Notes under the pieces: model-generated | What the model was told of the DNA's origin: nothing | Database searches by the model: none | Seen by the model: only the letters and a program-made list of their open reading frames with translations | Program-made: the position numbers and the translations under genes | Source of the DNA: Marinifilum fragile JCM 15579 | Lineage (GTDB): Bacteria; Bacteroidota; Bacteroidia; Bacteroidales; Marinifilaceae | DNA: 64,000 bases | Assembly (NCBI RefSeq): GCF_001310955.1 | Contig: NZ_BAZX01000013.1 | Span: 62,001-126,000 of the forward strand | Direction: 5' to 3' | Part shown: positions 1 to 8,953 of the stretch, piece by piece | Layout: the number at the start of each line of letters is the position of its first letter | Numbering within the stretch: the stretch's first letter is position 1

Positions 1-62
1 CTTGTATTTGGGTAATCTTTTTGCAAAATCAGATAAAAAATAAATTCTTAAAGAAGAATAGA

Positions 63-1160
63 ATGAACATTTGGAGAGATGAGAGAGTTGTAATGACTCT
101 TGATGCTGGAGGAACGAATTTTGTTTTTTCGGCGATGAAAAGTGGGGAAGAAGTAGTTGAGCCCATAAGAAAACCATCTAATGCAGACAATTTAGATTTG
201 TGTTTGCAAAATATTGTTGACGGGTTTCAAGAAGTGTCCAATAAATTGAATGAGAAACCAGTTGCAATTAGTTTTGCTTTTCCTGGACCTGCGGATTATA
301 AAAATGGGATTATTGGAGATTTACCTAATTTACCTGCATTTAGGGGAGGTGTTGCATTAGGGGCAATGCTACAGGAAAAATTTGACATTCCTGTATTTAT
401 TAATAATGATGGTGACTTATTTGCATATGGTGAAGCATTAGGTGGTGTCTTACCTGAAATTAATAGCAAGTTGGTAAAGGCTGGAAGTCCAAAACGATAT
501 AAAAATCTTATAGGAGTTACTTTAGGAACTGGATTTGGTGGTGGTTTGGTCCACAATGATGAATTGCTAATTGGGGATAACTCAATTGCTACTGAGGTTT
601 GGTTAACAAGTAGTCGTATTTACCCAGAACGTTTTGCTGAAGAGGGAATAAGCACAAGAGCTATACAAAGAGAGTTTCTATCTAATGCAAAAAGCGAATA
701 TCCTATAGATTTAATGCCAAAAGATGTTTACGATGTGGCAATGGATCAGAGCAATCCTGATAGTGATGCAGCATTGGAATCATTTAAAATTTTTGGAAAA
801 TGTTTGGGTGATAGCTTAGCTAATTTATTGACAATTACAGATGGAATAGCTGTTATTGGGGGAGGCCTGACAGGTGCTCATGATTTATACATGCCAGCTG
901 CATTGGAAGAAATGAATGGCAAATGTTATACTTCAAGCGGAGATGCTTTACCAAGACTGGTTCAAAAAGTTTATAATATTGATAATGAAAATGAATTCGC
1001 TGAGTTTGCAGCAGATCATTCAACAGAAATAAAAATTCCTGGTACTGATAAAACGATAAAATACGATCCAAATCCACGTTTGGCTGTATGCTCTAGTAAA
1101 CTAGGAGCAAGCAAAGCCATTGGTATTGGGGCTTATGCATTTGCATTGAAAAATTTGTAG
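63..1160 (+). CDS. ROK family sugar kinase
   Basis: Predicted cytoplasmic ROK-family kinase that would phosphorylate a hexose released by the adjacent glycan locus (mannose, glucose or GlcNAc; the substrate cannot be read from sequence). Visible: the N-terminal ATP phosphate loop DAGGTNFVF, the VTLGTGFGGG motif in the middle, and the adenosine-side IGGGLTG motif near the C-terminus. The usual ROK zinc motif CxCGxxGCxE is absent, and the GEIGH-type stretch reads ATEVW. About 365 residues, longer than the typical 300-residue ROK enzyme. I prefer the ATG at 63 with an AAAGAAG purine stretch before it over an in-frame TTG at 21. The gene converges on the regulator and ends at a shared terminator. 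Confidence 0.85.
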   Translation: MNIWRDERVVMTLDAGGTNFVFSAMKSGEEVVEPIRKPSNADNLDLCLQNIVDGFQEVSNKLNEKPVAISFAFPGPADYKNGIIGDLPNLPAFRGGVALGAMLQEKFDIPVFINNDGDLFAYGEALGGVLPEINSKLVKAGSPKRYKNLIGVTLGTGFGGGLVHNDELLIGDNSIATEVWLTSSRIYPERFAEEGISTRAIQREFLSNAKSEYPIDLMPKDVYDVAMDQSNPDSDAALESFKIFGKCLGDSLANLLTITDGIAVIGGGLTGAHDLYMPAALEEMNGKCYTSSGDALPRLVQKVYNIDNENEFAEFAADHSTEIKIPGTDKTIKYDPNPRLAVCSSKLGASKAIGIGAYAFALKNL

Positions 1161-1238
1161 TAGTAGTGTGATATCCGGATTGAGAAATTTAGAAAACTCT
1201 TTCCGGATTTCTCATACAATAGTGTTAAAGATTAGATT

Positions 1239-1273
1239 AAAAAAGCCTGACTCGTAATGTGTCAGGCTTTTTA
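1239..1273. terminator. Bidirectional rho-independent terminator
   Basis: The arms GCCTGAC (1245-1251) and GTCAGGC (1261-1267) are flanked by A-run and T-run, giving a stem that works on both strands between the converging ROK kinase and regulator genes. Confidence 0.85.
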
Positions 1274-1278
1274 TTTGA

Positions 1279-3807
1279 TTAATTTTCTTTCGATACAATA
1301 TCCTTAAATGTAAATTGGTATTCCTCGTTGTAGAATTTCAGATATAGTTTCCTATAGTGCTCAAATGTTTCTATTGCCAAACTGTGTTTTCCTTGCGATG
1401 CCAACAAATGACACTTTGTTTTTAGGGCAGTTTCATTCATTTGATCAAATACGAATATTACGTTGGATATAGCGAGACTAATTTTTTTGTCAAGATTTTC
1501 ATCTTTAAGAATTTCTTCCAAAGTGCTAACTATTAATCCTGTATTAAAGTCCTTGAATGAATCTAACCACTCAGGGAAGATATCTTGTAGCATTGAACCT
1601 CGCTGAAGGATGATAATGATTTCGGCTAAATTTTCAATATTACCTTGTTCTCTTATTAATTTTATAGTATTTCGCACATATTCTAAATCGCAGAATATAT
1701 TTTCAGGAAGAATTATTTTCCAATAATTATTATCAAAAACAACTTCTGTACCTGGTAAATCTTCAAGAATACTTCTCAGCTTTTTGATATTAACACCTCT
1801 GTTATTTTTTGCATTACTTTCTGATTTGTCAGGCCATAAATATTCCTGTATTCTTTTGGAAGATATTCCTTTCCCTTCATTAATTGTATTTAAAAGGATC
1901 AACAGAAATAGTTCTTTCAGAGTTGGACTAAATCTATAAGTAATATCTTTCCCTCTATTATCAAAAACCTGAAAGCCTCCGAATAAAATAATGGCATTGT
2001 GTTTGGGTGCTTGATAATCAGATATTGGGTCTTCAAATATTTCGGTAGAAGTATAATTTGTTTTGAATTCATTCTTTTTACGATCCATTCTAACTTTCCT
2101 GATAATAAATAATCCAAGAAGAATGATACAAATAACAAGAATTGAGTAAAAAATCTTAACCGAAAGAGGCAAGCCTACTCCGTTAATATCAAAATTGTCT
2201 TTATTTCCAGGTTCGTAACTTATTGTATAGATATTAACTTCATAGGTCATATCTTTTTTTCGGTGAGAGGTAACGGCAATAAGTTTATTCTCACTATTCC
2301 AGTAGTATAGATCCGCAAAAGATTCAATATCAAGAAAATTATATGGGATACTATCTCCAATAAATGCAATGCCTGGCTCGTTGATAAAACCTTTAATAGC
2401 CCTTAAATAGGTATTTTGTTTTGTTGATGGAAACATTAAAGTGTAGAAACTACTATCTGTTTCAGTAACCTTCAGGCTGTTAATTGGCAGATACTGAAAT
2501 TGTTCGTCACATTTGTAGTCCCATAAATATGTTATCTCTTGATTTTTAAAATCGATTTTATGCAAATCGTAATAAAATTCCTTTCCTAAGATTTGCTTGC
2601 CCATAGAATTTCCCAGACCGCCAAAAAGGTAGTAACAGTTTGGGTTTTTTCCAGACTGTCCTAACGAAGCAAGATACCTTGGTTTAATTGTATCTCCAGC
2701 AAACTTTAATTTATCCCAATTGTTAGTTTCAGGATTAAATGATAGGATATCATTGAAGTAAGAATAATACCCATATCCACAAATAGTTGTAATGTTTTTA
2801 GTTTGGGGATGTAACAATTTGTTGTGATGCCACAGTTTTGGAGTGTCATGCTCTGTAGACTCAATATTGTTGTTCCACGAGTTATTAACCGAATCATAAG
2901 TGGAAATCAAGTTATGGTTGAAACTGTATGTTGTTATATCTCCACTATTGTTATAAATAATTTGCTGAGCTTTTTCAAAACAAGGAAACCCATTAACCTT
3001 TTCATTTACTTTTGTTAGACTTTTGCTTAATGGATCAAAGTTCTGTATTGTTCCATTCATGAAAATGAAATTGATTTGTTCATTTTTCTTGTCGTACAAC
3101 AACGAAGGCAATGAAGAAAAATTCAAACTTTGTATTTTTTTCCACTTGTTGTGATAATCAATTACCCAATCAGGATTGTAAACTTTAGCAGTTTTACTGG
3201 AAAGAATGTCTTTAACCAAGAAATTATCTGTTTTCTTGAATGGCCATAGATGTTTAGGTGCACCATCTATTCTAATGCTTAAATCTTTTATCGAAATAGA
3301 AGGTACTTCATCAATAAAGAATCCGTATTTATTGATGACACCCAATGATAATGCAAAATCAGAATTCTGAGGAAAATTAAGATCTGATTGCAGTTTTTTG
3401 TCAGCAAATTGCAAATTAATTTTATTATTAATCGCATCTATATTTAGCTCAAAATCAACCCATCTGTTATTCTGTATTTCTTCTTCCTTCAGGTCTATAT
3501 GAAATTTGGTTTCTCGCTTATTGTATATCACAAATAAGTCTGGCATTCGATAAGTAACCTGAATTAGATTTTTATTATGAGTTTCCTTAAGAGAAAGTAT
3601 TTCACCATAATGAGTTTCAGATTCCCGAAAGGATAAATTAAAATGAATGGTAAAGTTATTGGTATAGGAAATATTGCCATTGTGTGTAATATCAATGCCA
3701 GTTCTATTTTCTTTGCTTACTTCATTAGATTTAAAATAAACTCCATGATCTGCGAACAAATCTGGAATAAATACTAACAGAAGAATTAAGAAATTAATTA
3801 ATCGCAT
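1279..3807 (-). CDS. Membrane-spanning sensor/transcription regulator (LamG-kelch-TM-winged helix)
   Basis: Candidate one-component regulator of the glycan locus. Order in the 842-residue protein: signal peptide (about 1-19), LamG/concanavalin-like domain (about 25-180, ending at a WPF motif), kelch/beta-propeller-like region (about 225-540), one transmembrane helix (about 552-570), a basic linker, an OmpR/SARP-type winged helix (about 605-700, with LKELFLLILL and IQEYLWPD), and a helical BTAD/TPR-like tail (about 705-835). The sensor half would lie in the periplasm and the DNA-binding half in the cytoplasm. It is divergent from susC across a 396-bp gap, which supports local control. There is no histidine kinase or receiver domain, so it is not a hybrid two-component system. 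The target and ligand are inference. Confidence 0.8.
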   Translation of the reverse strand: MRLINFLILLLVFIPDLFADHGVYFKSNEVSKENRTGIDITHNGNISYTNNFTIHFNLSFRESETHYGEILSLKETHNKNLIQVTYRMPDLFVIYNKRETKFHIDLKEEEIQNNRWVDFELNIDAINNKINLQFADKKLQSDLNFPQNSDFALSLGVINKYGFFIDEVPSISIKDLSIRIDGAPKHLWPFKKTDNFLVKDILSSKTAKVYNPDWVIDYHNKWKKIQSLNFSSLPSLLYDKKNEQINFIFMNGTIQNFDPLSKSLTKVNEKVNGFPCFEKAQQIIYNNSGDITTYSFNHNLISTYDSVNNSWNNNIESTEHDTPKLWHHNKLLHPQTKNITTICGYGYYSYFNDILSFNPETNNWDKLKFAGDTIKPRYLASLGQSGKNPNCYYLFGGLGNSMGKQILGKEFYYDLHKIDFKNQEITYLWDYKCDEQFQYLPINSLKVTETDSSFYTLMFPSTKQNTYLRAIKGFINEPGIAFIGDSIPYNFLDIESFADLYYWNSENKLIAVTSHRKKDMTYEVNIYTISYEPGNKDNFDINGVGLPLSVKIFYSILVICIILLGLFIIRKVRMDRKKNEFKTNYTSTEIFEDPISDYQAPKHNAIILFGGFQVFDNRGKDITYRFSPTLKELFLLILLNTINEGKGISSKRIQEYLWPDKSESNAKNNRGVNIKKLRSILEDLPGTEVVFDNNYWKIILPENIFCDLEYVRNTIKLIREQGNIENLAEIIIILQRGSMLQDIFPEWLDSFKDFNTGLIVSTLEEILKDENLDKKISLAISNVIFVFDQMNETALKTKCHLLASQGKHSLAIETFEHYRKLYLKFYNEEYQFTFKDIVSKEN

Positions 3808-4203
3808 GATTAAAAAAGAGAGAGTTGGTTAATAATTAAATATCCTTTGTGAAAATCAAAGATATTCAAATCTTATTACAGAATAAAGAAAGATGCTATA
3901 AAAAACTTGTAGAAGGCGCAATTTATATGGTTGTTTAAGGAATTCCTGCCTCTTAAATTCACATCCAATGTTCATCCTCCAGTTTAAATAATTATAAAAG
4001 CAATTCAATTCTTCAGATTTTCAAAAAACAAATCGGAATTAATGAATCTAATCTGCTGAAAACTAACTTGTAGTGCGGTGGTTAATGTATTTGATTTAGT
4101 GATTAATTCAATATTAATCGTGAATTAATACGTTTGCGCTAATATTGGCTCCAGAAAAAATCACATGATTTTGTTTTCATTGTATAATTAATATTTACTA
4201 ACT
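3808..4203. promoter_or_regulatory. Divergent intergenic region between regulator and susC
   Basis: 396 bases with no gene. It holds the candidate susC promoter and inverted repeat (listed separately). On the minus strand there is a TATCTTTG box (3857-3864), which fits the Bacteroidota TAnnTTTG element about 50 bases before the regulator start. No convincing -33 element was seen for either direction. Confidence 0.5.
4102..4136 (+). promoter_or_regulatory. Candidate susC promoter with inverted-repeat operator
   Basis: TACGTTTG at 4129-4136 matches the Bacteroidota -7 element TAnnTTTG. A perfect 9-base inverted repeat, ATTAATTCA (4102-4110) and TGAATTAAT (4121-4129), with a 10-base spacer, sits where the -33 region should be and overlaps the first base of the -7 box. 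Between the arms lies part of ATATTAATC, a word found again upstream of the third GH92 gene. An operator role is inference. Confidence 0.5.
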
Positions 4204-7200
4204 ATGAAGAAATGCTATTTAAGTAATCTTCATTCCATCTTAACTAACCCATTAAGCTTTGGAAGGAAGATTAGCAGTTTAGCTTTGCTAGTTGCAGTTT
4301 TAGGTTCGCCTTTTGCCGCAAATGCAAACGTTAACAGTTTATTTGAAGACAATTCAACCGTAGCTGTGCAGAAAACTGTGACAGGTACAGTTGTTGAAGA
4401 GTCTGGAATGTCACTGCCTGGTGTGTCTGTTGTTGTAAAAGGTACAACAGTTGGAACTGTAACTGATGTTGATGGTAAATTTCAAATTGCTGTCGATGAA
4501 TCAAGTGTATTGGTATTTAGTTTTGTTGGAATGACAACACAGGAAATTACAGTAGGTTCTCAATCTGTAATTGACGTTGTTATGGCAGCTGATGCTTTGC
4601 AGGTTGACGAAGTTGTAGTAACTGCTTTAGGTATTAAAAGAGAAAAGAAAGCTCTTGGTTATGCAGTACAGGATGTAAAGGCTGATGATTTAACTCAAAC
4701 AGGTAATGCTGACCTTGTTACTTCATTACAAGGAAAAGTTGCTGGTGTTCAAATTAGTCAATCTGGAGGAGGCGTTGGTGGTACTTCTCGTATCGATATT
4801 CGTGGGGCCAGTTCGTTGATTGGAAACGATGAACCTCTTTGGGTTGTTGATGGAGTGCCATTTGATAATGGTAACAGCCGCGATGGTAGTGTCTGGGGAG
4901 GTACTTCTCGTGCTGGTGGTGCATTCGATTTGAATCCGGAAGATATTGAATCGGTTTCTATCTTGAAAGGTCCTAATGCTGCTGCGCTTTATGGAGAACG
5001 TGGTGGTAATGGAGTTGTATTGGTTACTACTAAAAAAGGTACCAGAGGTAAAGGATTAGGTATTTCTTATTCAGGAAGCTATACTATTTCTGAAGCTGCA
5101 TATATGCTTGATTTACAAGAAAAATATGGTCAAGGTAATAATGGAGTATATGATAAGAATTCAACGGCTTCTTGGGGACCAGAAATGACAGGTCAAATGT
5201 TAGAATCTTGGACAGGGGAAACAATTCCTTACGAAGTTCAAAAAGATCGCTTGAAAGATTTTACCAGAACAGGAACAAACCAAAAACATAGCTTAGCCTT
5301 TACAGGAGGTAATGATGAAGGTTCGTATCGCGTGTCTATTGGTAAAGATATCATGAATGGCATTTATGAAGATCATAAAGTTGAAAAGTTAACATTTGAT
5401 TTAAGAGCCGATTACGATATTAATACTTGGTTAAATATTGATACAAAAGTATCTTTCTTCAATACAAAAGGTAAGGAGAGACCAGAAATTGGAAATTATA
5501 GTTATGTGTCTTATTTCAACACCATGCCAATGAATATTCGCAACCAGGATTTGGCTCCAGGTTATGAAATTCTTGGTGGTAATCACGTTGAAAAATTATA
5601 TACTACTGCAAATGCAAACTATAGAAACCCATACTTTTTGCAAGCTCAAACAACAAACAATGATGAGAAGAACAGAACCTTTGGGTATGTTGCTGCTAAC
5701 TTAAAATTGACTTCAGATTTAAAAGCCAAATTCAAATATGGTATGGATTTCTATCAATTTGAAGCGGTTGAAGGGTATATGTTTGCTGATAATGTAGATT
5801 CTAGTAGACCAAATTATAACCCATCTCAATCGAATTTTAAAGAAGAAAATTATGAGTTTTTATTGTCTTACAATAAAGAACTTAACGAAGATTTTACTAT
5901 TGGTTTAAATGTTGGAGCTAATAGTATGAAAAACAGATTCAGAGAGTTAAAAGCTACTTCTGGACATTTATCTTCTGAGAATGATTTCTTTTTAGGAGCT
6001 GGATCAAACATTAATGCTTCGGAAAGTATTGTAGAGGAAGAGGTGAGATCTTTATATGGTTTTGGTCAAGTGGCATACAAAAATATGATATTCCTTGATT
6101 TTACAGCTCGTAATGACTGGTCTTCAACACTTACTTCTTCAACCTCAGAATTTGATAATTCTTACTTCTATCCATCGGTTAGTTTAAGTGGTTTGGTATC
6201 TGATATGATTGATATGCCAGAATGGGTGTCATTTGCTAAGATTAGAGGTTCATGGGCAAAAGTAGGTAAGGCTACTGATCCTTTGTTAACTGCACAAACC
6301 TATTCTATTGGTAACTGGAACTATGGTCAATCAACAGGTAATGTACCAGAGAATGGTGTACAAAATAACTTAAAGCCAGAATTATCAACTTCATATGAAA
6401 TTGGTGCTGATTTAAGATTCTTGAATAATCGTGTAGGAGTAGATTTTACATACTACAATGAAAGAACTAAAAACCAAATTCTTCTTGTACCAGCGGTACA
6501 AAGTTCAGGATTTAAGAATATTCTTTCTAATGCTGGTTTAATTGTGAACAAAGGGGTTGAGTTAATGTTGACAACCGTACCTGTTAAAACAAATGATTTA
6601 ACCGTTGGCTTGAACTTTAATTTTGCTAAAAATGAAGGGATAATGGAGGAATTAACCAAAGATGTTCCAAGATATCCTTTTGATATGTCAGTATACGCCT
6701 ATCCAGGTCAAAAGCTTGGTCAGATTGTTGGTAGTGTTTATGATCGCGATGAAAATGGTGAAATTATTATCGATAACAATGGTTTGATGACTCTTGCACA
6801 GGAGGATGAGATTATTGGTAACCTTCAGCCTGACTGGACAGGGTCTATTAATTTAAATGTTGATTATAAAGGTCTTTATTTATCTGCTTTAGTTTCGATT
6901 CAGCAAGGTGGAGACATTCTTTCATCTTCAGAACAAGGAGCTGTAAGTGCTGGTACTGCTAAACGAACACTTGCAAATAACCGTATGGCTTTCTTCGCTG
7001 ATGGAGTTTCAGTTGATGGCGGCCCTAATAATGTTATTATATCAGCAGAGGAATACTGGAGACAATTGTCAAAGGTAGATGAAGAATTTATGTACGACGC
7101 CTCGCATATGAAGCTAAAAGAATTGGCAATCGGATATAATATTCCAAAATCGATTTTGAGTAAAATCCCTCACAATCCTGTAAAATCAGCAAGAGTTGCA

Positions 7201-7356
7201 TTAGTAGGTAGAAATCTTTTCTATTTCTATAAAGATACTCCAGGTACAGCTCCTGATGCAAGTGCTTTTAGTACTCTTTACCAAGCACAAGCATATGATT
7301 TTTCTCCAGTTCCTTCAACCAGAACATATGGGTTCTCGATTAATGTTGGATTTTAA
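4204..7356 (+). CDS. SusC/RagA-family TonB-dependent outer-membrane glycan transporter
   Basis: Outer-membrane beta-barrel that imports glycan fragments with its SusD partner using TonB energy. Seen in sequence: signal peptide ending near AANA; a carboxypeptidase-D-like N-terminal domain with the typical TGTVVEESGMSLPGVSV pattern and DVDGKFQI; the TonB-box/plug region beginning about EVVVTALGIKREKKALGYA; the SusC motif RGASSLIGNDEPLWVVDGVP; and a long barrel ending in aromatic-terminated strands (FSINVGF). At 1050 residues it has the family's usual length. The SusD gene starts 18 bases after its stop. It is first in the PUL operon, behind a TAnnTTTG promoter box. Confidence 0.97.
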   Translation: MKKCYLSNLHSILTNPLSFGRKISSLALLVAVLGSPFAANANVNSLFEDNSTVAVQKTVTGTVVEESGMSLPGVSVVVKGTTVGTVTDVDGKFQIAVDESSVLVFSFVGMTTQEITVGSQSVIDVVMAADALQVDEVVVTALGIKREKKALGYAVQDVKADDLTQTGNADLVTSLQGKVAGVQISQSGGGVGGTSRIDIRGASSLIGNDEPLWVVDGVPFDNGNSRDGSVWGGTSRAGGAFDLNPEDIESVSILKGPNAAALYGERGGNGVVLVTTKKGTRGKGLGISYSGSYTISEAAYMLDLQEKYGQGNNGVYDKNSTASWGPEMTGQMLESWTGETIPYEVQKDRLKDFTRTGTNQKHSLAFTGGNDEGSYRVSIGKDIMNGIYEDHKVEKLTFDLRADYDINTWLNIDTKVSFFNTKGKERPEIGNYSYVSYFNTMPMNIRNQDLAPGYEILGGNHVEKLYTTANANYRNPYFLQAQTTNNDEKNRTFGYVAANLKLTSDLKAKFKYGMDFYQFEAVEGYMFADNVDSSRPNYNPSQSNFKEENYEFLLSYNKELNEDFTIGLNVGANSMKNRFRELKATSGHLSSENDFFLGAGSNINASESIVEEEVRSLYGFGQVAYKNMIFLDFTARNDWSSTLTSSTSEFDNSYFYPSVSLSGLVSDMIDMPEWVSFAKIRGSWAKVGKATDPLLTAQTYSIGNWNYGQSTGNVPENGVQNNLKPELSTSYEIGADLRFLNNRVGVDFTYYNERTKNQILLVPAVQSSGFKNILSNAGLIVNKGVELMLTTVPVKTNDLTVGLNFNFAKNEGIMEELTKDVPRYPFDMSVYAYPGQKLGQIVGSVYDRDENGEIIIDNNGLMTLAQEDEIIGNLQPDWTGSINLNVDYKGLYLSALVSIQQGGDILSSSEQGAVSAGTAKRTLANNRMAFFADGVSVDGGPNNVIISAEEYWRQLSKVDEEFMYDASHMKLKELAIGYNIPKSILSKIPHNPVKSARVALVGRNLFYFYKDTPGTAPDASAFSTLYQAQAYDFSPVPSTRTYGFSINVGF

Positions 7357-7374
7357 TTGATAAAGAAATTTGTT

Positions 7375-8933
7375 ATGAAAAAAATTAATATAATATTATT
7401 CGCATTAGGGCTAATCATGTTGGGCAGTAGTTGTTCTGATGATTTTGATGACTTAAATGTCCCTTCGGATGCGACAACTTCAGTTGAACCGAAGTTCTTC
7501 TTTAGTCCTTTAGTTCAGGCTGTTTTTGATAACTACCAGCGTAATGTAAACTTATATCCTGATTTGTATTCACAGTATTGGGCGAATACAGTTAGTGGTT
7601 TTGGTTCACCACGCTATGAGTATGTAGATGGTTGGATTGGAAACCAATGGAGTGAGCACTATACAAAAGATTTACGTAGAGCGAATTCAATTCAAGATTT
7701 ATTTGGAGAAGACCCTTCATACGTTGATGCGATTGCAATCAAAGAAATTTGGATGTGTTATTGGTGGTCTAGAATTACTGATACATACGGTGATGTTCCT
7801 TATTTTGATGCAAGTAGCGGCGAGGCTGTTCCTTATAATAATCAAAAGGATATTTACTACGATCTATTTGCAAGATTGAATACAGCAATTAATGCAATTA
7901 CTGGTAATGCAGATCAATACACATATAATGATGGGTATGACCTAATTTATGATGGTGATGCAATGCAATGGCAAAAGTTTGGTAATTCATTGCGTTTAAG
8001 ATTAGCAATGCGTATTTCAAATGTTGATCCAACAAAAGCGCAATCTGAAGCTCAAGCTGCTGTTTCTGGTCCAGGTGGTCTTTTAGCAAGCAATGATGAT
8101 GTTGCAAGAGTTGGAATGTGGAGCCAAGGATGGTACGACTATTTGCATCAAATGGCTTGGAATTGGAATAACATTCGCATGTCAAAAACCATGTCTGATA
8201 ATCTTTACAATCAATCAACTGCAGGAGAGGATCCTCGTACCCCAAGATGGTTTGCTTACCAGGTAGAAGGAAAACCAACAAGCAAAGAGGATGCAGGATT
8301 TGACCGTTATTACGGAATCGAGAATGGTTATAACCTTGTTCCTTCAGATGCAGACGAAAACTTTGCGACAATTAACCTGGAAGGTGGATATATTGACTTC
8401 GTTGGAAATGGTACTGATGATAAAATGTATTGTCCTGTAATGTTCTATTCTGAAGTACTTTTCTTGCAAGCTGAAGCTGCAATGAGAGGCTGGATTGCAG
8501 GTGATGCAAATGCATTGTACCTAGAAGGAGTTCAGGCTTCAATGGATTATGTAGGGGTTGATCCAACTGCAGCAGCTGATTATATAGCTGGTTTACCAGC
8601 CTATCAGGTGCAAATGAAGCCTCATTAAAGCAATTGATTACACAAAAATGGGTAGCAAATTTCCCAAATGGTGTTGAAGGTTGGGCCGATTTTCGTAGAA
8701 CGGATTATCCTGATATTACTCTTCCAAAGGATGGTGTAAGTGGTAGTGCAACCGTGGCACCTGGAACTTGGGTGAAGCGTGTTAGATATCCAATTAATGA
8801 GCACTTGCAAAACAGTGAGAATATGCCAGCTACTCAAAATACTCCAGAAACAGATAGAATGGATATCAAAGTTTGGTGGGATACTGCTGACACTAAAACT
8901 AAAACAAGTGGTTTAATGAGTAGTAATTTTTAA
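7375..8933 (+). CDS. SusD/RagB-like surface glycan-binding lipoprotein (frameshifted)
   Basis: Surface lipoprotein that lids the SusC barrel and binds glycan. The signal ends in the lipobox LGSSC. I prefer the ATG at 7375 over an upstream in-frame TTG. The body shows the SusD-like helical pattern (KEIWMCYWWSRITDTYGDVPY, EVLFLQAEAAMRG). The first frame stops at 8628, and the C-terminus (LITQKWVANFPNGVEGWADFRR, then PINE) continues in another frame to 8933. Adding one G at the GG of 8607-8608 gives Y-Q-G-A-N-E-A-S-L-K-Q-L and restores a 519-residue protein of normal length. Sequencing error is the simplest reason, though real inactivation is not excluded. Confidence 0.9.
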
Positions 8934-8953
8934 ATCTAAGTCTGTTTAAAAAT

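Noticed and set aside
7898-8371. 157-codon frame antisense to susD
   Set aside because: His/Leu/Gln-rich shadow of a conserved gene in the opposite strand.
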